In this document: positions 7,531 to 15,407 of the stretch, in pieces
Layout: the number at the start of each line of letters is the position of its first letter
How positions within the stretch are numbered: the first letter of the stretch is position 1
NCBI GenBank assembly: GCA_018894775.1
Contig: JAHIPG010000278.1
Location: 1-31,079 of the forward strand
DNA: 31,079 bases
From: Nanobdellota archaeon
GTDB taxonomy: Archaea; Nanobdellota; Nanobdellia; SCGC-AAA011-G17; VGLX01
Direction: 5' to 3'
Position numbers and translations under genes: made by a program
Notes under the pieces: model-generated
The model's database searches: none
The model's input: only the letters and a program-made list of their open reading frames with translations
Told to the model about the DNA's origin: nothing

Positions 7531-8145
7531 ATGAAAAAAAGAGAATTAGCAATTTCTTTATCAAAACTTAAAGTATTCGAAAAACCAAAAGTAAAACTGG
7601 AACAATATCTTACAGAACCAGAAATAGCAGCCGACACATTATGGATAGCTTACATGAACAAAGACATAAAAGATAAAATCATAACAGACCTTGGTTGTGG
7701 AACAGGAACTTTTGGATTTGGATCATTATTATTAGGAGCAAAAAAAGCATACATGATAGAGGTAGATAAAGAGACTTTAGACATAGCAAAAGAGAACAAA
7801 AAAATTTTAGAAAAAAAATTTGACATAAAATTAAATGCACAAATGATGAATCAAGACATAAGAAACTTCAGGAAAAAATCAGATGTAGTAATACAGAACC
7901 CCCCTTTTGGGGTACAGAAATCACATACAGATAAACTGTTTCTTGTAAAAGCCATGGAAACAGCACCAGTAATATATTCTTTCCATAAAATAGAGTCAGA
8001 GAAATTCATAAAGAAGTTTAGTGAGGAAAACGGCTTCAAATCAAAACTGATAAAAGTGTATAACTTACCAATAAAAAGGATTTATTTCTTCCATACTAAG
8101 CGCAAATATAGGGTAAAAGTAGGTCTCTGGAAGATATGGAAGTAA
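7531..8145 (+). CDS. METTL5-like N6-adenine RNA methyltransferase
   Basis: A class I SAM-dependent methyltransferase of the archaeal METTL5-related group. QYLTEP (25-30) precedes the SAM-binding motif DLGCGTG (53-59); the acidic residue ending strand 2 is in MIEVDK; the catalytic NPPF motif (123-126) marks N6-adenine chemistry, followed by GVQKSHTDKLFL as in METTL5. At 204 residues it matches the family's usual length. METTL5 modifies one adenosine of small-subunit rRNA, so rRNA is the expected substrate, although the archaeal target is inferred. It overlaps rpo11 by 10 nt if the upstream ATG of rpo11 is used. Confidence 0.85.
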   Translation: MKKRELAISLSKLKVFEKPKVKLEQYLTEPEIAADTLWIAYMNKDIKDKIITDLGCGTGTFGFGSLLLGAKKAYMIEVDKETLDIAKENKKILEKKFDIKLNAQMMNQDIRNFRKKSDVVIQNPPFGVQKSHTDKLFLVKAMETAPVIYSFHKIESEKFIKKFSEENGFKSKLIKVYNLPIKRIYFFHTKRKYRVKVGLWKIWK

Positions 8146-8468
8146 AAACGAAAGGTTTAAAAGACAAAATATGCCCTAATCTGGCTATGGAAATCAAAGT
8201 ATTAGAAAAGAAAAAAAACAAGTTGAAACTTGAAATTATCGGAGAGGATCACACTTTCTGCAACACCTTAAGAAAAGAGTTATGGAATGATAAAGATGTA
8301 AAAGTAGCAGGTTATAACATTGAACATCCTCTAGTGTCTAATCCAGTACTCACTCTAGAAACTGATAAAAAAGACCCTAAAAAGGTATTAGAGGCAACGA
8401 TAAAAAGAATTAAAGACAGCAATGCAAAGATAAAAAAAGAATTAACTTCAGTTTCAAAAAAATTATAA
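8136..8468 (+). CDS. rpo11: RNA polymerase subunit Rpo11 (RpoL)
   Basis: Small alpha-like subunit that pairs with Rpo3 in RNA polymerase assembly. The family core is clear: MEIKVLEKKKNKLKLEI, GEDHTFCNTLRKEL, then VAGYNIEHPLV and a C-terminal helix. Homologues usually start at the equivalent of MEIKVLEK, so translation may begin at the internal ATG at 8187 rather than at 8136. The 17 extra residues (MEVKTKGLKDKICPNLA) are not family-like, but the ATG at 8136 gives a classical overlap with the upstream stop. It lies 1 nt before the AMMECR1 gene. Confidence 0.9.
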   Translation: MEVKTKGLKDKICPNLAMEIKVLEKKKNKLKLEIIGEDHTFCNTLRKELWNDKDVKVAGYNIEHPLVSNPVLTLETDKKDPKKVLEATIKRIKDSNAKIKKELTSVSKKL

Positions 8469-8469
8469 A

Positions 8470-9060
8470 ATGTTTTCTTTAGCTCAAGGAAAAGAGCTCG
8501 TACAAGCAGCAAGAAAGGCAGTACTATCTAAATTTGATAATAAGCCATTTAAGCTGAAAGGTTTTGAAGAGAAAAGAGGAGTATTCGTAACAATAAATGG
8601 CTATCCTGACCATGACCTGAAAGGCTGTATAGGATTTCCAGAACCAGTCTTTCCCTTGAACGATGCAATAGTGCAGGCAGCTGAATCAGCAGCATCTTTA
8701 GATCCAAGATTTGCACCCTTAGAAAAAGAGGACCTTGATAAGGTTCTGTTTGAAGTATCGGTGTTGACAAAACCAGAACTGGTAGAAGTCAAAGATGCAA
8801 AAGAATACAAAGAAAAAATAAAAATAGGGCAGGATGGTTTGGTGGCAGAGCAATCAGGCTATAAGGGTTTACTTTTACCCCAGGTAGCACCAGAACATAA
8901 AATGGACTGGGAAGAGTTCTTATCATGCACCTGCGAAAAAGCAGGACTTCCTTCTGATGCCTGGAAAGATATTGGCAGCATAAAAATATATAAGTTCCAG
9001 GCGCAAATTTTTGAAGAAACAAAGCCGAATGGTAAAATTATAGAATCAAAAGATTTTTAA
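8470..9060 (+). CDS. AMMECR1 domain protein
   Basis: 196 residues covering the whole AMMECR1 domain. Hallmarks are GVFVTINGYPDHDLKGCIGF (LRGCIG-type motif), AAESAASLDPRFAPL, LFEVSVLTKPELVEV and GLLLPQVAPEHKMDWEEFL, ending with the Trp-rich KIYKFQAQIFEE strand. The family is widespread in archaea and eukaryotes and lies near radical-SAM AmmeMemoRadiSam partners in many genomes; its biochemical role is not settled, and no such partner is visible here. It starts one base after the rpo11 stop, so it shares that operon. Confidence 0.92.
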   Translation: MFSLAQGKELVQAARKAVLSKFDNKPFKLKGFEEKRGVFVTINGYPDHDLKGCIGFPEPVFPLNDAIVQAAESAASLDPRFAPLEKEDLDKVLFEVSVLTKPELVEVKDAKEYKEKIKIGQDGLVAEQSGYKGLLLPQVAPEHKMDWEEFLSCTCEKAGLPSDAWKDIGSIKIYKFQAQIFEETKPNGKIIESKDF

Positions 9061-9066
9061 TCTTAC

Positions 9067-9678
9067 ATGTTACAAGGCATGGTAAAAGTGGCAAAAAGAA
9101 GGAAAAGTCTTTTGGGTAAAGTTTGGTATTTCATATGGGAAGAAGATAGTTTAGCTTCTTGGTTAGTTAATATATTTCTAGCATTTATACTTGTAAAATT
9201 CATAATATACCCCGGGCTAGGACTTCTGCTTGGAACCAGTTACCCTGTTGTTGCAGTCATATCCGGAAGCATGACCCATGATGGATTAGGATTCGATGAG
9301 TGGTGGGATTCAAATGGGAACTGGTATACACAAAATGGAATAACAAAAGAAGAATTCTATGAGTTCTCTTTCTCCAACGGTTTCAACGAAGGAGATATCA
9401 TGGTATTGTGGGGTACATCACCACAAAATATAAAAATAGGTCATGTGATAGTCTATGAACAACATCCTGATTATCCACCTATCATTCATAGAGTATATAC
9501 AAAAGAAAATATTGATGGCCAAGTAATCTTAAAGACAAAAGGTGACCATAACAACGTACCTGATAGTGATAATATTAATGGAGACAAACTGCTTGGCAGA
9601 GCAGTATTAAAGATACCTTATCTTGGATGGGTGAAAATAGGTTTCACAAATATCATAAAAGCTTTCATGTTCAAATAG
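9067..9678 (+). CDS. Signal peptidase I, archaeal/ER type
   Basis: Membrane serine protease that removes Sec signal peptides. An N-terminal hydrophobic segment (33-58) leads into VISGSM with nucleophile Ser68. The ER-type catalytic His is in PIIHRVY (His141), and the conserved acidic motif is TKGDHNN (Asp160), so it is the Ser/His (SEC11-like) form rather than the bacterial Ser/Lys form. A roughly 35-residue insertion rich in Trp, Gly and aromatic residues (71-106) separates the Ser motif from the GDIMVL strand and is longer than in minimal family members. It is the likely processor of the S-layer and cysteine-rich secreted proteins in this window. An in-frame ATG at 9079 is a possible alternative start. 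Confidence 0.92.
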   Translation: MLQGMVKVAKRRKSLLGKVWYFIWEEDSLASWLVNIFLAFILVKFIIYPGLGLLLGTSYPVVAVISGSMTHDGLGFDEWWDSNGNWYTQNGITKEEFYEFSFSNGFNEGDIMVLWGTSPQNIKIGHVIVYEQHPDYPPIIHRVYTKENIDGQVILKTKGDHNNVPDSDNINGDKLLGRAVLKIPYLGWVKIGFTNIIKAFMFK

Positions 9679-9684
9679 AGGAGG
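9679..9684 (+). promoter_or_regulatory. Shine-Dalgarno for TFS
   Basis: AGGAGG starts at the base after the signal-peptidase stop and ends 6 nt before the TFS ATG. It indicates SD-led translation of this internal operon gene, in contrast to the leaderless genes nearby. Confidence 0.8.
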
Positions 9685-9690
9685 AACAAA

Positions 9691-10011
9691 ATGGACTTTT
9701 GCCCAAAATGCGGTTCGATAATGTTGCCTAAGCCAGGAAAGAAAACTAAATCTTTCTCATGCGGCTGCGGTTATAGGACAAAACAAAAACTAGGTGCAGT
9801 AATAAAAGAGACAGTAAAGATGGATAAGAAAGATGAGATAGAAGTGGTAGACAAAAAAGTAGATACACTTCCAAAGACAGAAGAAGAATGTCCTAAATGC
9901 GGCAATAACACAGCATACTATTGGACTGTACAAACGAGAGCTGGAGATGAATCGGAAACAAGGTTCCTTGAGTGCACAAAATGCAAGAATAGGTGGAGGT
10001 CTTATAATTAA
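9691..10011 (+). CDS. tfs: Transcription factor S (TFIIS/RPB9-like)
   Basis: 106-residue transcript-cleavage factor that rescues backtracked RNA polymerase. The N-terminal zinc ribbon uses Cys4, Cys7, Cys24 and Cys26. After a charged linker comes the C-terminal TFIIS ribbon with Cys67, Cys70, Cys95 and Cys98. Between them QTRAGDESETRF carries the catalytic Asp-Glu pair (86-87), so this is an active-type TFS rather than an inhibitory paralogue. It is the last gene of the METTL5-rpo11-AMMECR1-signal peptidase run, and a promoter for the next gene follows. Confidence 0.93.
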   Translation: MDFCPKCGSIMLPKPGKKTKSFSCGCGYRTKQKLGAVIKETVKMDKKDEIEVVDKKVDTLPKTEEECPKCGNNTAYYWTVQTRAGDESETRFLECTKCKNRWRSYN

Positions 10012-10046
10012 ATAGAAAAGTTTATAACAAAAAACTTCCCTAAAAC

Positions 10047-10056
10047 TATATATAAA
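10047..10056 (+). promoter_or_regulatory. TATA box for the small membrane protein gene
   Basis: TATATATAAA is centred about 25 nt upstream of the ATG at 10077; leaderless spacing. Confidence 0.65.
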
Positions 10057-10076
10057 AAGAGGTTGTGCACGTTTAA

Positions 10077-10487
10077 ATGATACCAATAAGGAACAAGGTA
10101 ATACTTAGCTTTATAGCAGGAGGTATCTGTGTGGTACTTGGTGGAGTCCCACTTCTCAATTTACAATTTCTAAATTCCATACCAGGATTGTTCTCATCAA
10201 CAATAACAAAAGTAGCACTGTTACTTGGAGGGTTATTATTATTGTATGATGGATTTCAAATAAAGAATCCTATGACAGGTATGATGAAACTTACATCACT
10301 TATAGCAGGAATGTTTATGGCAGCAATAGGAGCATTACCTCTGCTTATAGACACTGGTATTTTGAACAAATACCTTCCATTCATAGCAACTTTAAGTATA
10401 AGTGATGTGATACTACAAGGTCTTTTGATATTCTTCGGATTCTACTTAGTCTATGATGCATTAATGCTATCCAGACAAGGGTTCTAA
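10077..10487 (+). CDS. Four-helix membrane protein with internal duplication
   Basis: 136 residues, almost entirely hydrophobic, about four membrane helices. The two halves are visibly related. The first half (about 11-62) has SFIAG, then GGVPLL, and ends in GGLLLLYDGF. The second (about 74-131) has SLIAG, then GALPLL, and ends in FGFYLVYDAL. The protein therefore looks like a tandem duplication of a two-helix unit with a Pro-Leu-Leu turn and a terminal Tyr-Asp. I do not recognise a named family. It stands alone between TFS and PCNA, with its own TATA box. Confidence 0.75.
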   Translation: MIPIRNKVILSFIAGGICVVLGGVPLLNLQFLNSIPGLFSSTITKVALLLGGLLLLYDGFQIKNPMTGMMKLTSLIAGMFMAAIGALPLLIDTGILNKYLPFIATLSISDVILQGLLIFFGFYLVYDALMLSRQGF

Positions 10488-10514
10488 CTAAAGATTATAA
10501 TTTATCACAATAGT

Positions 10515-10524
10515 CTTTAAAAAG
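10515..10524 (+). promoter_or_regulatory. TATA box for PCNA
   Basis: CTTTAAAAAG is centred about 27 nt upstream of the PCNA ATG; leaderless spacing. Confidence 0.65.
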
Positions 10525-10546
10525 AAAAAGATAAAACTTCTTAACT

Positions 10547-11287
10547 ATGAAACTCGTATTAGCAGAACCAAGACTATTAAAAGAAAGCGTATCAATAATC
10601 TCCGAATTAGTGAATGAGGTAACCTTCAACATCGACAAGGATAAGATCGAAATAGTAGCGATGGACCCAGCAAATGTCGCTATGATTCTCTTCAAACTTC
10701 TATCAAGCGCATTTGTGGAATATGAAGTAAAAGAGAATAAACAAATCGCAGTCAACCTAGAAAACTTAAACCAGGTATTGAAAAGATCAAAACCATCAGA
10801 TACAGTGATGCTTGAGCTGGCAGATAACAAACTAAAGATAACACTAAGAGGAGAAAGCACAAGAACCTTTAAACTAAGCTTGATAGACATAGACGAATCA
10901 GAACAGAAAGTGCCTGAATTAAAGTTCACAACAAAAGTAGAGATGCCATCAACAGTATTTACTGAAGCTGTTGAAGATATGGATGTAGTAGCAGAATCAG
11001 TATCAATGATGGCAGAACAGAATAAGTTCACGGTAAGATCTGAAGGAAGATTCAATGCCGCTAAAGTAGAAGTGCTAACAGACCAAGGCATCAGCATAGT
11101 AATGGACGAAGACAAGGTAGACTCAAAGTACAGCATAGAATATCTGAAAAAAATAATGAAAGGGTCTAAGCTGACTGACACAGTTGTACTGAATTTCGGA
11201 AAAGAGTATCCACTAAAAGTAGACTACAAGCTGATGGACAAATTAATGCTAAGCTTTATCTTAGCACCGAGAGTAGACAACGATTAA
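10547..11287 (+). CDS. pcn: DNA polymerase sliding clamp PCNA
   Basis: 246-residue clamp subunit that forms a trimeric ring and tethers replicative polymerase, FEN1 and ligase to DNA. The first domain has VAMDPANVAMILFKL (the archaeal/eukaryal DxxxVAM region, 37-51), LNQVLKRSKPSDTV and the start of the interdomain connecting loop SLIDIDESEQKVPEL (111-125). The second domain mirrors it, with YSIEYLKKIMKGSKL and the C-terminal LSFILAPRVDND that lines the PIP-box pocket. Length and both domains are complete. It is followed at 40 nt by the purD remnant on the same strand. Confidence 0.96.
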   Translation: MKLVLAEPRLLKESVSIISELVNEVTFNIDKDKIEIVAMDPANVAMILFKLLSSAFVEYEVKENKQIAVNLENLNQVLKRSKPSDTVMLELADNKLKITLRGESTRTFKLSLIDIDESEQKVPELKFTTKVEMPSTVFTEAVEDMDVVAESVSMMAEQNKFTVRSEGRFNAAKVEVLTDQGISIVMDEDKVDSKYSIEYLKKIMKGSKLTDTVVLNFGKEYPLKVDYKLMDKLMLSFILAPRVDND

Positions 11288-11326
11288 ACCATCAAATTTT
11301 TTATTCTTAAAACGAAGGTTCCGATA

Positions 11327-11518
11327 ATGAAAAAAGTACTGGTTATTGGATCAGGCGGAAGATTACTTGGCGTTACAGCATACTCTCCCAAAGGAATAGA
11401 TTGTGCATAAGGTAAAGCATACGAAGCAGTCAAAAAAATAAGATCAAAAGGCTGGAGAAATCAACTGCATAACAGAACTGACATAGCTTACCAGGCCTTA
11501 TCAAGATCAGCAAGATAA
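11327..11518 (+). pseudogene. purD: purD remnant (internal deletion plus stop codon)
   Basis: The ATG at 11327 opens MKKVLVIGSGGR, the N-terminal ATP-grasp start of phosphoribosylamine-glycine ligase (GAR synthetase). It runs directly, in frame, into LLGVTAYSPKGIDCA, which matches the extreme C-terminal region of PurD (GGR-V-L-x-V-T-A). A TAA at 11408-11410 interrupts it; the same frame continues as GKAYEAVKKIRSKGW and NRTDIAYQALSRSAR to a second stop at 11516-11518, the family's usual ending (A-Y-x-A, then R-x-D-I-G-x-x-A). About 350 central residues, including the ATP-grasp active site, are missing. The N- and C-terminal parts of PurD both contain Gly-Gly-Arg, and the junction falls exactly there, so deletion between short repeats is likely. 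It cannot encode a working enzyme. Confidence 0.88.
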
Positions 11519-11521
11519 AAA

Positions 11522-12301
11522 ATGCAACCCCTGCCACCATTATATAACTCAGTCCAAGGACAGATGAGAGTTGTCGGTTTGATGTCCGGCAGCGGATCAA
11601 ACCTTGTAAAGATTCTAGAGTTCGAAAAACAACTAGAGCAAGAAAGAGGTAATTCTCCTTATAAAATTTCAGTGATATTCTCTGATACGTATGACAGCAA
11701 TGCTGCGAAGATAGGAAAAGATTTTGACTTACCAGTTGTGATAAGAGACCTAAAAGGTTACTATGCTAAAAGAGGGAAACCAAGAACAGACATGAAAGTC
11801 AGAGAAGAATTTGACATGGAAACAGTAAAAGCATTAGAGCATTATGATATATCAGTTGCAGCATATACCGGTTACATGAGCATAGCAACAAAACCCTTGA
11901 TCGATGCATACCTTGGAATAAATGTACATCCAGCAGACCTTTCAATTTTTGATAAAGATGGAAAAAGAAAATATACTGGTGATCATGCAGTAAGAGATGC
12001 AATACTCTCTGGGGAAAAAACAATAGCATCAACAATACACATAATAGAAGAAGAAGTTGACTATGGAAAAATACTAATGATTTCTAAACCTATCAAAGTA
12101 AAACTGCCAAGGATATTCAAACCAAAAAAAAGACTTTCAAAAAAATTAGAAAAACAAAATCAAGGACTATTGAAAAAAAATGGTGACTGGATAATATTCC
12201 CAAGAACTTTATTGTACCTGGCAGAAGGAAGATATACTGGAGATTTTCTAAACATATACTTTGATGGAAAACCAATACCTGAAGGAATAAAATTAAAATA
12301 A
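11522..12301 (+). CDS. PurN-like formyltransferase
   Basis: 259-residue formyltransferase-fold protein related to phosphoribosylglycinamide formyltransferase, which transfers formyl from 10-formyl-tetrahydrofolate to GAR. The phosphate loop is MSGSGSNLVKIL (21-32). The catalytic Asn-His pair is in INVHPADL (Asn134, His136) and the catalytic Asp is in EEVDYG (Asp180). The usual ST-x-H-x-I-EE-x-D-x-G motif is intact. The first 14 residues (MQPLPPLYNSVQGQ) precede the common MRVVG start, so the ATG at 11564 is an alternative. It starts 3 nt after the purD remnant's final stop, the order expected of a former purine operon. With purD destroyed, its substrate would have to come from elsewhere or have changed. 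Confidence 0.82.
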   Translation: MQPLPPLYNSVQGQMRVVGLMSGSGSNLVKILEFEKQLEQERGNSPYKISVIFSDTYDSNAAKIGKDFDLPVVIRDLKGYYAKRGKPRTDMKVREEFDMETVKALEHYDISVAAYTGYMSIATKPLIDAYLGINVHPADLSIFDKDGKRKYTGDHAVRDAILSGEKTIASTIHIIEEEVDYGKILMISKPIKVKLPRIFKPKKRLSKKLEKQNQGLLKKNGDWIIFPRTLLYLAEGRYTGDFLNIYFDGKPIPEGIKLK

Positions 12302-12308
12302 AAAAAGA

Positions 12309-12325
12309 GACCTTTATCTTAGGTC
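12309..12325. terminator. Possible bidirectional terminator
   Basis: GACCT and AGGTC form a 5-bp inverted repeat around a 7-nt loop, between the convergent ends of the PurN-like gene and the membrane-protein gene. A-rich sequence on the left and T-rich sequence on the right give oligo-U in both directions. It overlaps the last codons of the minus-strand gene; weak evidence. Confidence 0.3.
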
Positions 12326-12955
12326 ATCTTTAGCGTTAGGATCATAGCCGGTCACAATACCTGTCAACAAGAAATTTTTACCATTTTTGTCTGGGCTAAG
12401 GATAACATATTCTTTGCCATCTACTCTAGCAAGACGCTCATCATTGTTATCAACAAGACTATCAAGTGTTTTATTAATAACTTTAAGATCTCCGATATCA
12501 TGGCCACCCATGTCATAAACGTTACCATCCTTAGTGATGTTTGCTGTAGGTATTCCTAGACTGTTATATATCCTGTTGTTAGTTATGAAACCAATAACAT
12601 CCTTATCATTATCGATCAGGACATAAGCCTCAGTCAGGTAACCAATAGGCATACCATCTTTGGTAACTTCCCAATTTTTGGAGCTTTTGTTAATCTCTAG
12701 ATCCTGAGCGCTATAAATGTCTGGATCTAAAGGAATCACATACTCAATCCCATGATTTGCCTTCACAGGTTCTGTCGGTTGATTCCTTGTAGTCGTTCCT
12801 GGAAATAAACACATTCTAAGCAAGAATGCTGCATATATAATCACTCCAAATCTTATTACTTTTGATGTAGCAAACTTTTTTCTCACTTCGACACCATTAC
12901 TGGTTTGAATGTTAAGCTTTACAGGCGGTTTTTTTCTTTGAGGATTAGTATTCAT
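12314..12955 (-). CDS. Single-pass membrane protein coupled to Lon
   Basis: 213 residues: a basic cytoplasmic N-terminus (1-32), one membrane helix (about 33-51) and an outward domain of about 160 residues. The domain seems to contain short beta-hairpin repeats: KDGMPIGYLTEAYVL, then KDVIGFITNNRIYN, then KDGNVYDMGGHDIGDL, each with a turn followed by an I-G-x-[LI] strand. I do not recognise a named family. Its ATG overlaps the Lon stop codon (ATGA), so the two are translated together. A helper, anchor or substrate-adaptor role for Lon is possible but is only inferred from this coupling. Confidence 0.7.
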   Translation of the reverse strand: MNTNPQRKKPPVKLNIQTSNGVEVRKKFATSKVIRFGVIIYAAFLLRMCLFPGTTTRNQPTEPVKANHGIEYVIPLDPDIYSAQDLEINKSSKNWEVTKDGMPIGYLTEAYVLIDNDKDVIGFITNNRIYNSLGIPTANITKDGNVYDMGGHDIGDLKVINKTLDSLVDNNDERLARVDGKEYVILSPDKNGKNFLLTGIVTGYDPNAKDDLR

Positions 12956-15288
12956 TTTTTACTACCTCCTTTCTTAGAATCCTTCTGCATGAATGAATCT
13001 AACCTCTCATGGATCTTCTGCTCTACATTAGCCATTGTAGTTCCCATAGATAATCTTACAACATCATCTATGTTACTAACACTGTAAACTTTGAACTTAT
13101 CATTGTCGTTAACGACTTCATCGTCTAACATCAAATCCTGGACATTAGATTCAGGGATGATTACTCCTTGATTGCCTGTCAGGCCTTTCTTCTCACATAC
13201 TTTATAGAACCCTTCAATCTTTTCATTGACTCCTCCGATAGGCTGGACTTCTCCATCCTCGTCCATCGAACCTGTCATAGCAAACCCTTGATTGATAGGT
13301 ATTCCTGAAAGTTTTGAAAGCAGAGCAATTGTTGTTGTTATAGATGCGCTGTCACCATCAACCTTTGTGTAACCCTGCTTAAAGCTGACTGTAGCTGCAC
13401 AATTACTCATTTTTTTCTTGGTGAATTTTTGATTGAGGAAAGCTTCCACAATCTTGTTAGCTTTCTTATAGAAATCACCACCAAGATTTGAATCTTCATC
13501 GATGTATTCTATACCATTACTTTTACCTTCAGAAACTGATGCCTTGACACCTGCTGGGAAACCATATGAAACTAATCCGAACTGGTCCTGCGAAACAGCA
13601 AGTCCGTTGACAACACCAACTTTCTTTCCGTCAGTATCAATCTTGATAAAATTATCAAGAATATAATTAATCATCCTATCCTCAAGCTGTGAGTTTATCT
13701 TCCTTGTTTCAGCGATAGCTTCATTGATATGTTTCTTGTCAATAACTTTGCTTTTCTGTTCGTTAGCTATCAACCCTGAGGTAACAATTATCTGACCTAG
13801 AGGATCAAGAATATTAGTAAGTTTATCCTTACCATGACCATTGCTCTGAGCCATTCTTACACCTCTTTCAATCAGAGTGGATACGGCATTAGGTGTGCAG
13901 TGGGGAATCTTGATCTTATTCTTAGGATCCTTGTTATATTTCCCAACCTCAAACTTTACAAATTCTGAGTAACCTTGCCTGTTCTCAGGTGTGTTTTCCA
14001 TCGTCGCATCCAATGTAACTTTGTATTGGAACCTTCTGGCTATCTTTGGAGTCAGTAACTGCAGTAAGTCTTCGTTAGCACAACCTATAACTATACAGTC
14101 AGCATTTACAGGCTGTGTCTCAATACCTGCAGAAGTTCCTCCACCGGATAATCCACCTCCGCCTCCAATACGCCCTTTCTTCTCTTGCAATACAGTAAGG
14201 AGATAGTTTCTCATGTATTGGTTTTGTAATACAGTGATAAGCTCGTCTATGATGACTATTCCTCCGTTAGCTTTGTGGAGTTTTCCAGCCTGACATCTTG
14301 TGTGGGCTGGCTTCATGTTCAAAGCATCGTGTCCTGCTTCTCCCATAAGGTTTTGGATTGTTGGGTTTTCTATGAACTGTACAGGAAGGCCTATTGTTTC
14401 GGAATTGTCAACGATAATATTAGCGCTGTACTTCTCCTGTTCAGCCTTTTTTGTCATAGGGTTCTGGCCAGTGTAGTTATCAAAGAAAGAAACTTTGAAA
14501 ACACCTAAGTTCTCACCGACATTTTTTGTAAGAAGATTAAAGAATTTCATGACTTCAGGATTCTTTTCATACTTGCTAATCAAGTATTCAAGTGAAACTC
14601 CACCCGTACTTTGCATGCTAGCTGTCACAAGATCAGGGAAGACATCGATCAAAGCATATACGTCTCCATCAAGTTCTAAAATCTCTGCAGCCAATGCTGA
14701 ACCTGTGTTCTCAACCTCTTGCTCAGCATTCTTGATCAATTTATATCCTCCTTTCTCTTCTGCAGTTTTTATCAGATTCCCTACGTTTGTTGAGTAAGAT
14801 ATATCATGGAATGCTGTATTCTTTGCTAAAATTATTGGAGTATTATTATAGTTCTGTCCTGATCCTCCCATCATCCAACCTGAAGAGACAGCAGTTGGGA
14901 GTTCGTTCATTATACTGATTAAGTCAGCTTTGAATTCTGTTCCGCCAGGTGTTGGTAGATTAAGAACATCAGGTGAATTAGGCTCTAAGAAATTGGGTAT
15001 TAAAATCTGATCATAGAGCTGTTTATCTGTAGCTTTATTCTTTGCATATTGCTCTGCAACTGTGGTAGCTAGCAAAGACTTACCGCATCCTGCAGGACCT
15101 AACAATAAAACGTTCCTTTTTGACTCTATAGCCCTAAGGATAGTTTCCTTTGCATAATGTTGTCCTTTGACAACATTTATCGGCTCTGTTGGCAGTTCTA
15201 CCTCTTCTGTTGTTTTGAACTTAAACTCTGAAACGTCAGCTTTCCAGGTAAGCTGATCTAAATCCACGTTATATTTTGAAATGTCCAT
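12952..15288 (-). CDS. lon: LonB-type ATP-dependent protease, apparently soluble
   Basis: 778-residue AAA+ serine protease. Walker A is GPAGCGKS (64-71), Walker B is GGIVIIDE (342-349), followed by a glycine-rich loop (375-384) and the sensor regions. The C-terminal Lon protease domain has the catalytic dyad Ser647 in KVDGDSAS and Lys690 in GGVNEKIEG. Archaeal LonB proteins usually carry two membrane helices between Walker A and Walker B. Here the roughly 270-residue interval contains a large hydrophilic insertion and no hydrophobic stretch long enough for a helix. The downstream overlapping gene encodes a membrane protein. The start ATG is preceded by a GGGGG Shine-Dalgarno-like run (15296-15300), and a TATA box lies further upstream. 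Confidence 0.93.
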   Translation of the reverse strand: MDISKYNVDLDQLTWKADVSEFKFKTTEEVELPTEPINVVKGQHYAKETILRAIESKRNVLLLGPAGCGKSLLATTVAEQYAKNKATDKQLYDQILIPNFLEPNSPDVLNLPTPGGTEFKADLISIMNELPTAVSSGWMMGGSGQNYNNTPIILAKNTAFHDISYSTNVGNLIKTAEEKGGYKLIKNAEQEVENTGSALAAEILELDGDVYALIDVFPDLVTASMQSTGGVSLEYLISKYEKNPEVMKFFNLLTKNVGENLGVFKVSFFDNYTGQNPMTKKAEQEKYSANIIVDNSETIGLPVQFIENPTIQNLMGEAGHDALNMKPAHTRCQAGKLHKANGGIVIIDELITVLQNQYMRNYLLTVLQEKKGRIGGGGGLSGGGTSAGIETQPVNADCIVIGCANEDLLQLLTPKIARRFQYKVTLDATMENTPENRQGYSEFVKFEVGKYNKDPKNKIKIPHCTPNAVSTLIERGVRMAQSNGHGKDKLTNILDPLGQIIVTSGLIANEQKSKVIDKKHINEAIAETRKINSQLEDRMINYILDNFIKIDTDGKKVGVVNGLAVSQDQFGLVSYGFPAGVKASVSEGKSNGIEYIDEDSNLGGDFYKKANKIVEAFLNQKFTKKKMSNCAATVSFKQGYTKVDGDSASITTTIALLSKLSGIPINQGFAMTGSMDEDGEVQPIGGVNEKIEGFYKVCEKKGLTGNQGVIIPESNVQDLMLDDEVVNDNDKFKVYSVSNIDDVVRLSMGTTMANVEQKIHERLDSFMQKDSKKGGSKK

Positions 15289-15327
15289 TTTTGAACCCCC
15301 TATTTAGATTGTTGGGTCTTTTATCAA

Positions 15328-15335
15328 TTTATAAA
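15328..15335 (-). promoter_or_regulatory. TATA box for the lon operon
   Basis: TTTATAAA, about 43 nt upstream of the lon ATG on the minus strand, predicts a short leader of roughly 15-20 nt that includes the G-rich SD-like run. This 151-nt gap is a divergent promoter region shared with the giant gene at 15440. Confidence 0.6.
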
Positions 15336-15407
15336 CCTTTTGTTTTCTTACCACTGGGCAGTCATTATAACTTTTGAAAAATGTGTTAAACTATTCTATT
15401 GCAAAGA

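Noticed and set aside
10495..11181. A 228-codon open frame antisense to PCNA
   Set aside because: It lies entirely opposite a well-supported PCNA gene, is Ser/Thr-rich as expected of a reverse frame of Asp/Glu/Lys codons, and has no family motif or promoter.
11408..11410. Readthrough or recoding of the TAA in the purD remnant
   Set aside because: Even if read through, the product would lack the whole ATP-grasp core, so decay is the simpler reading.
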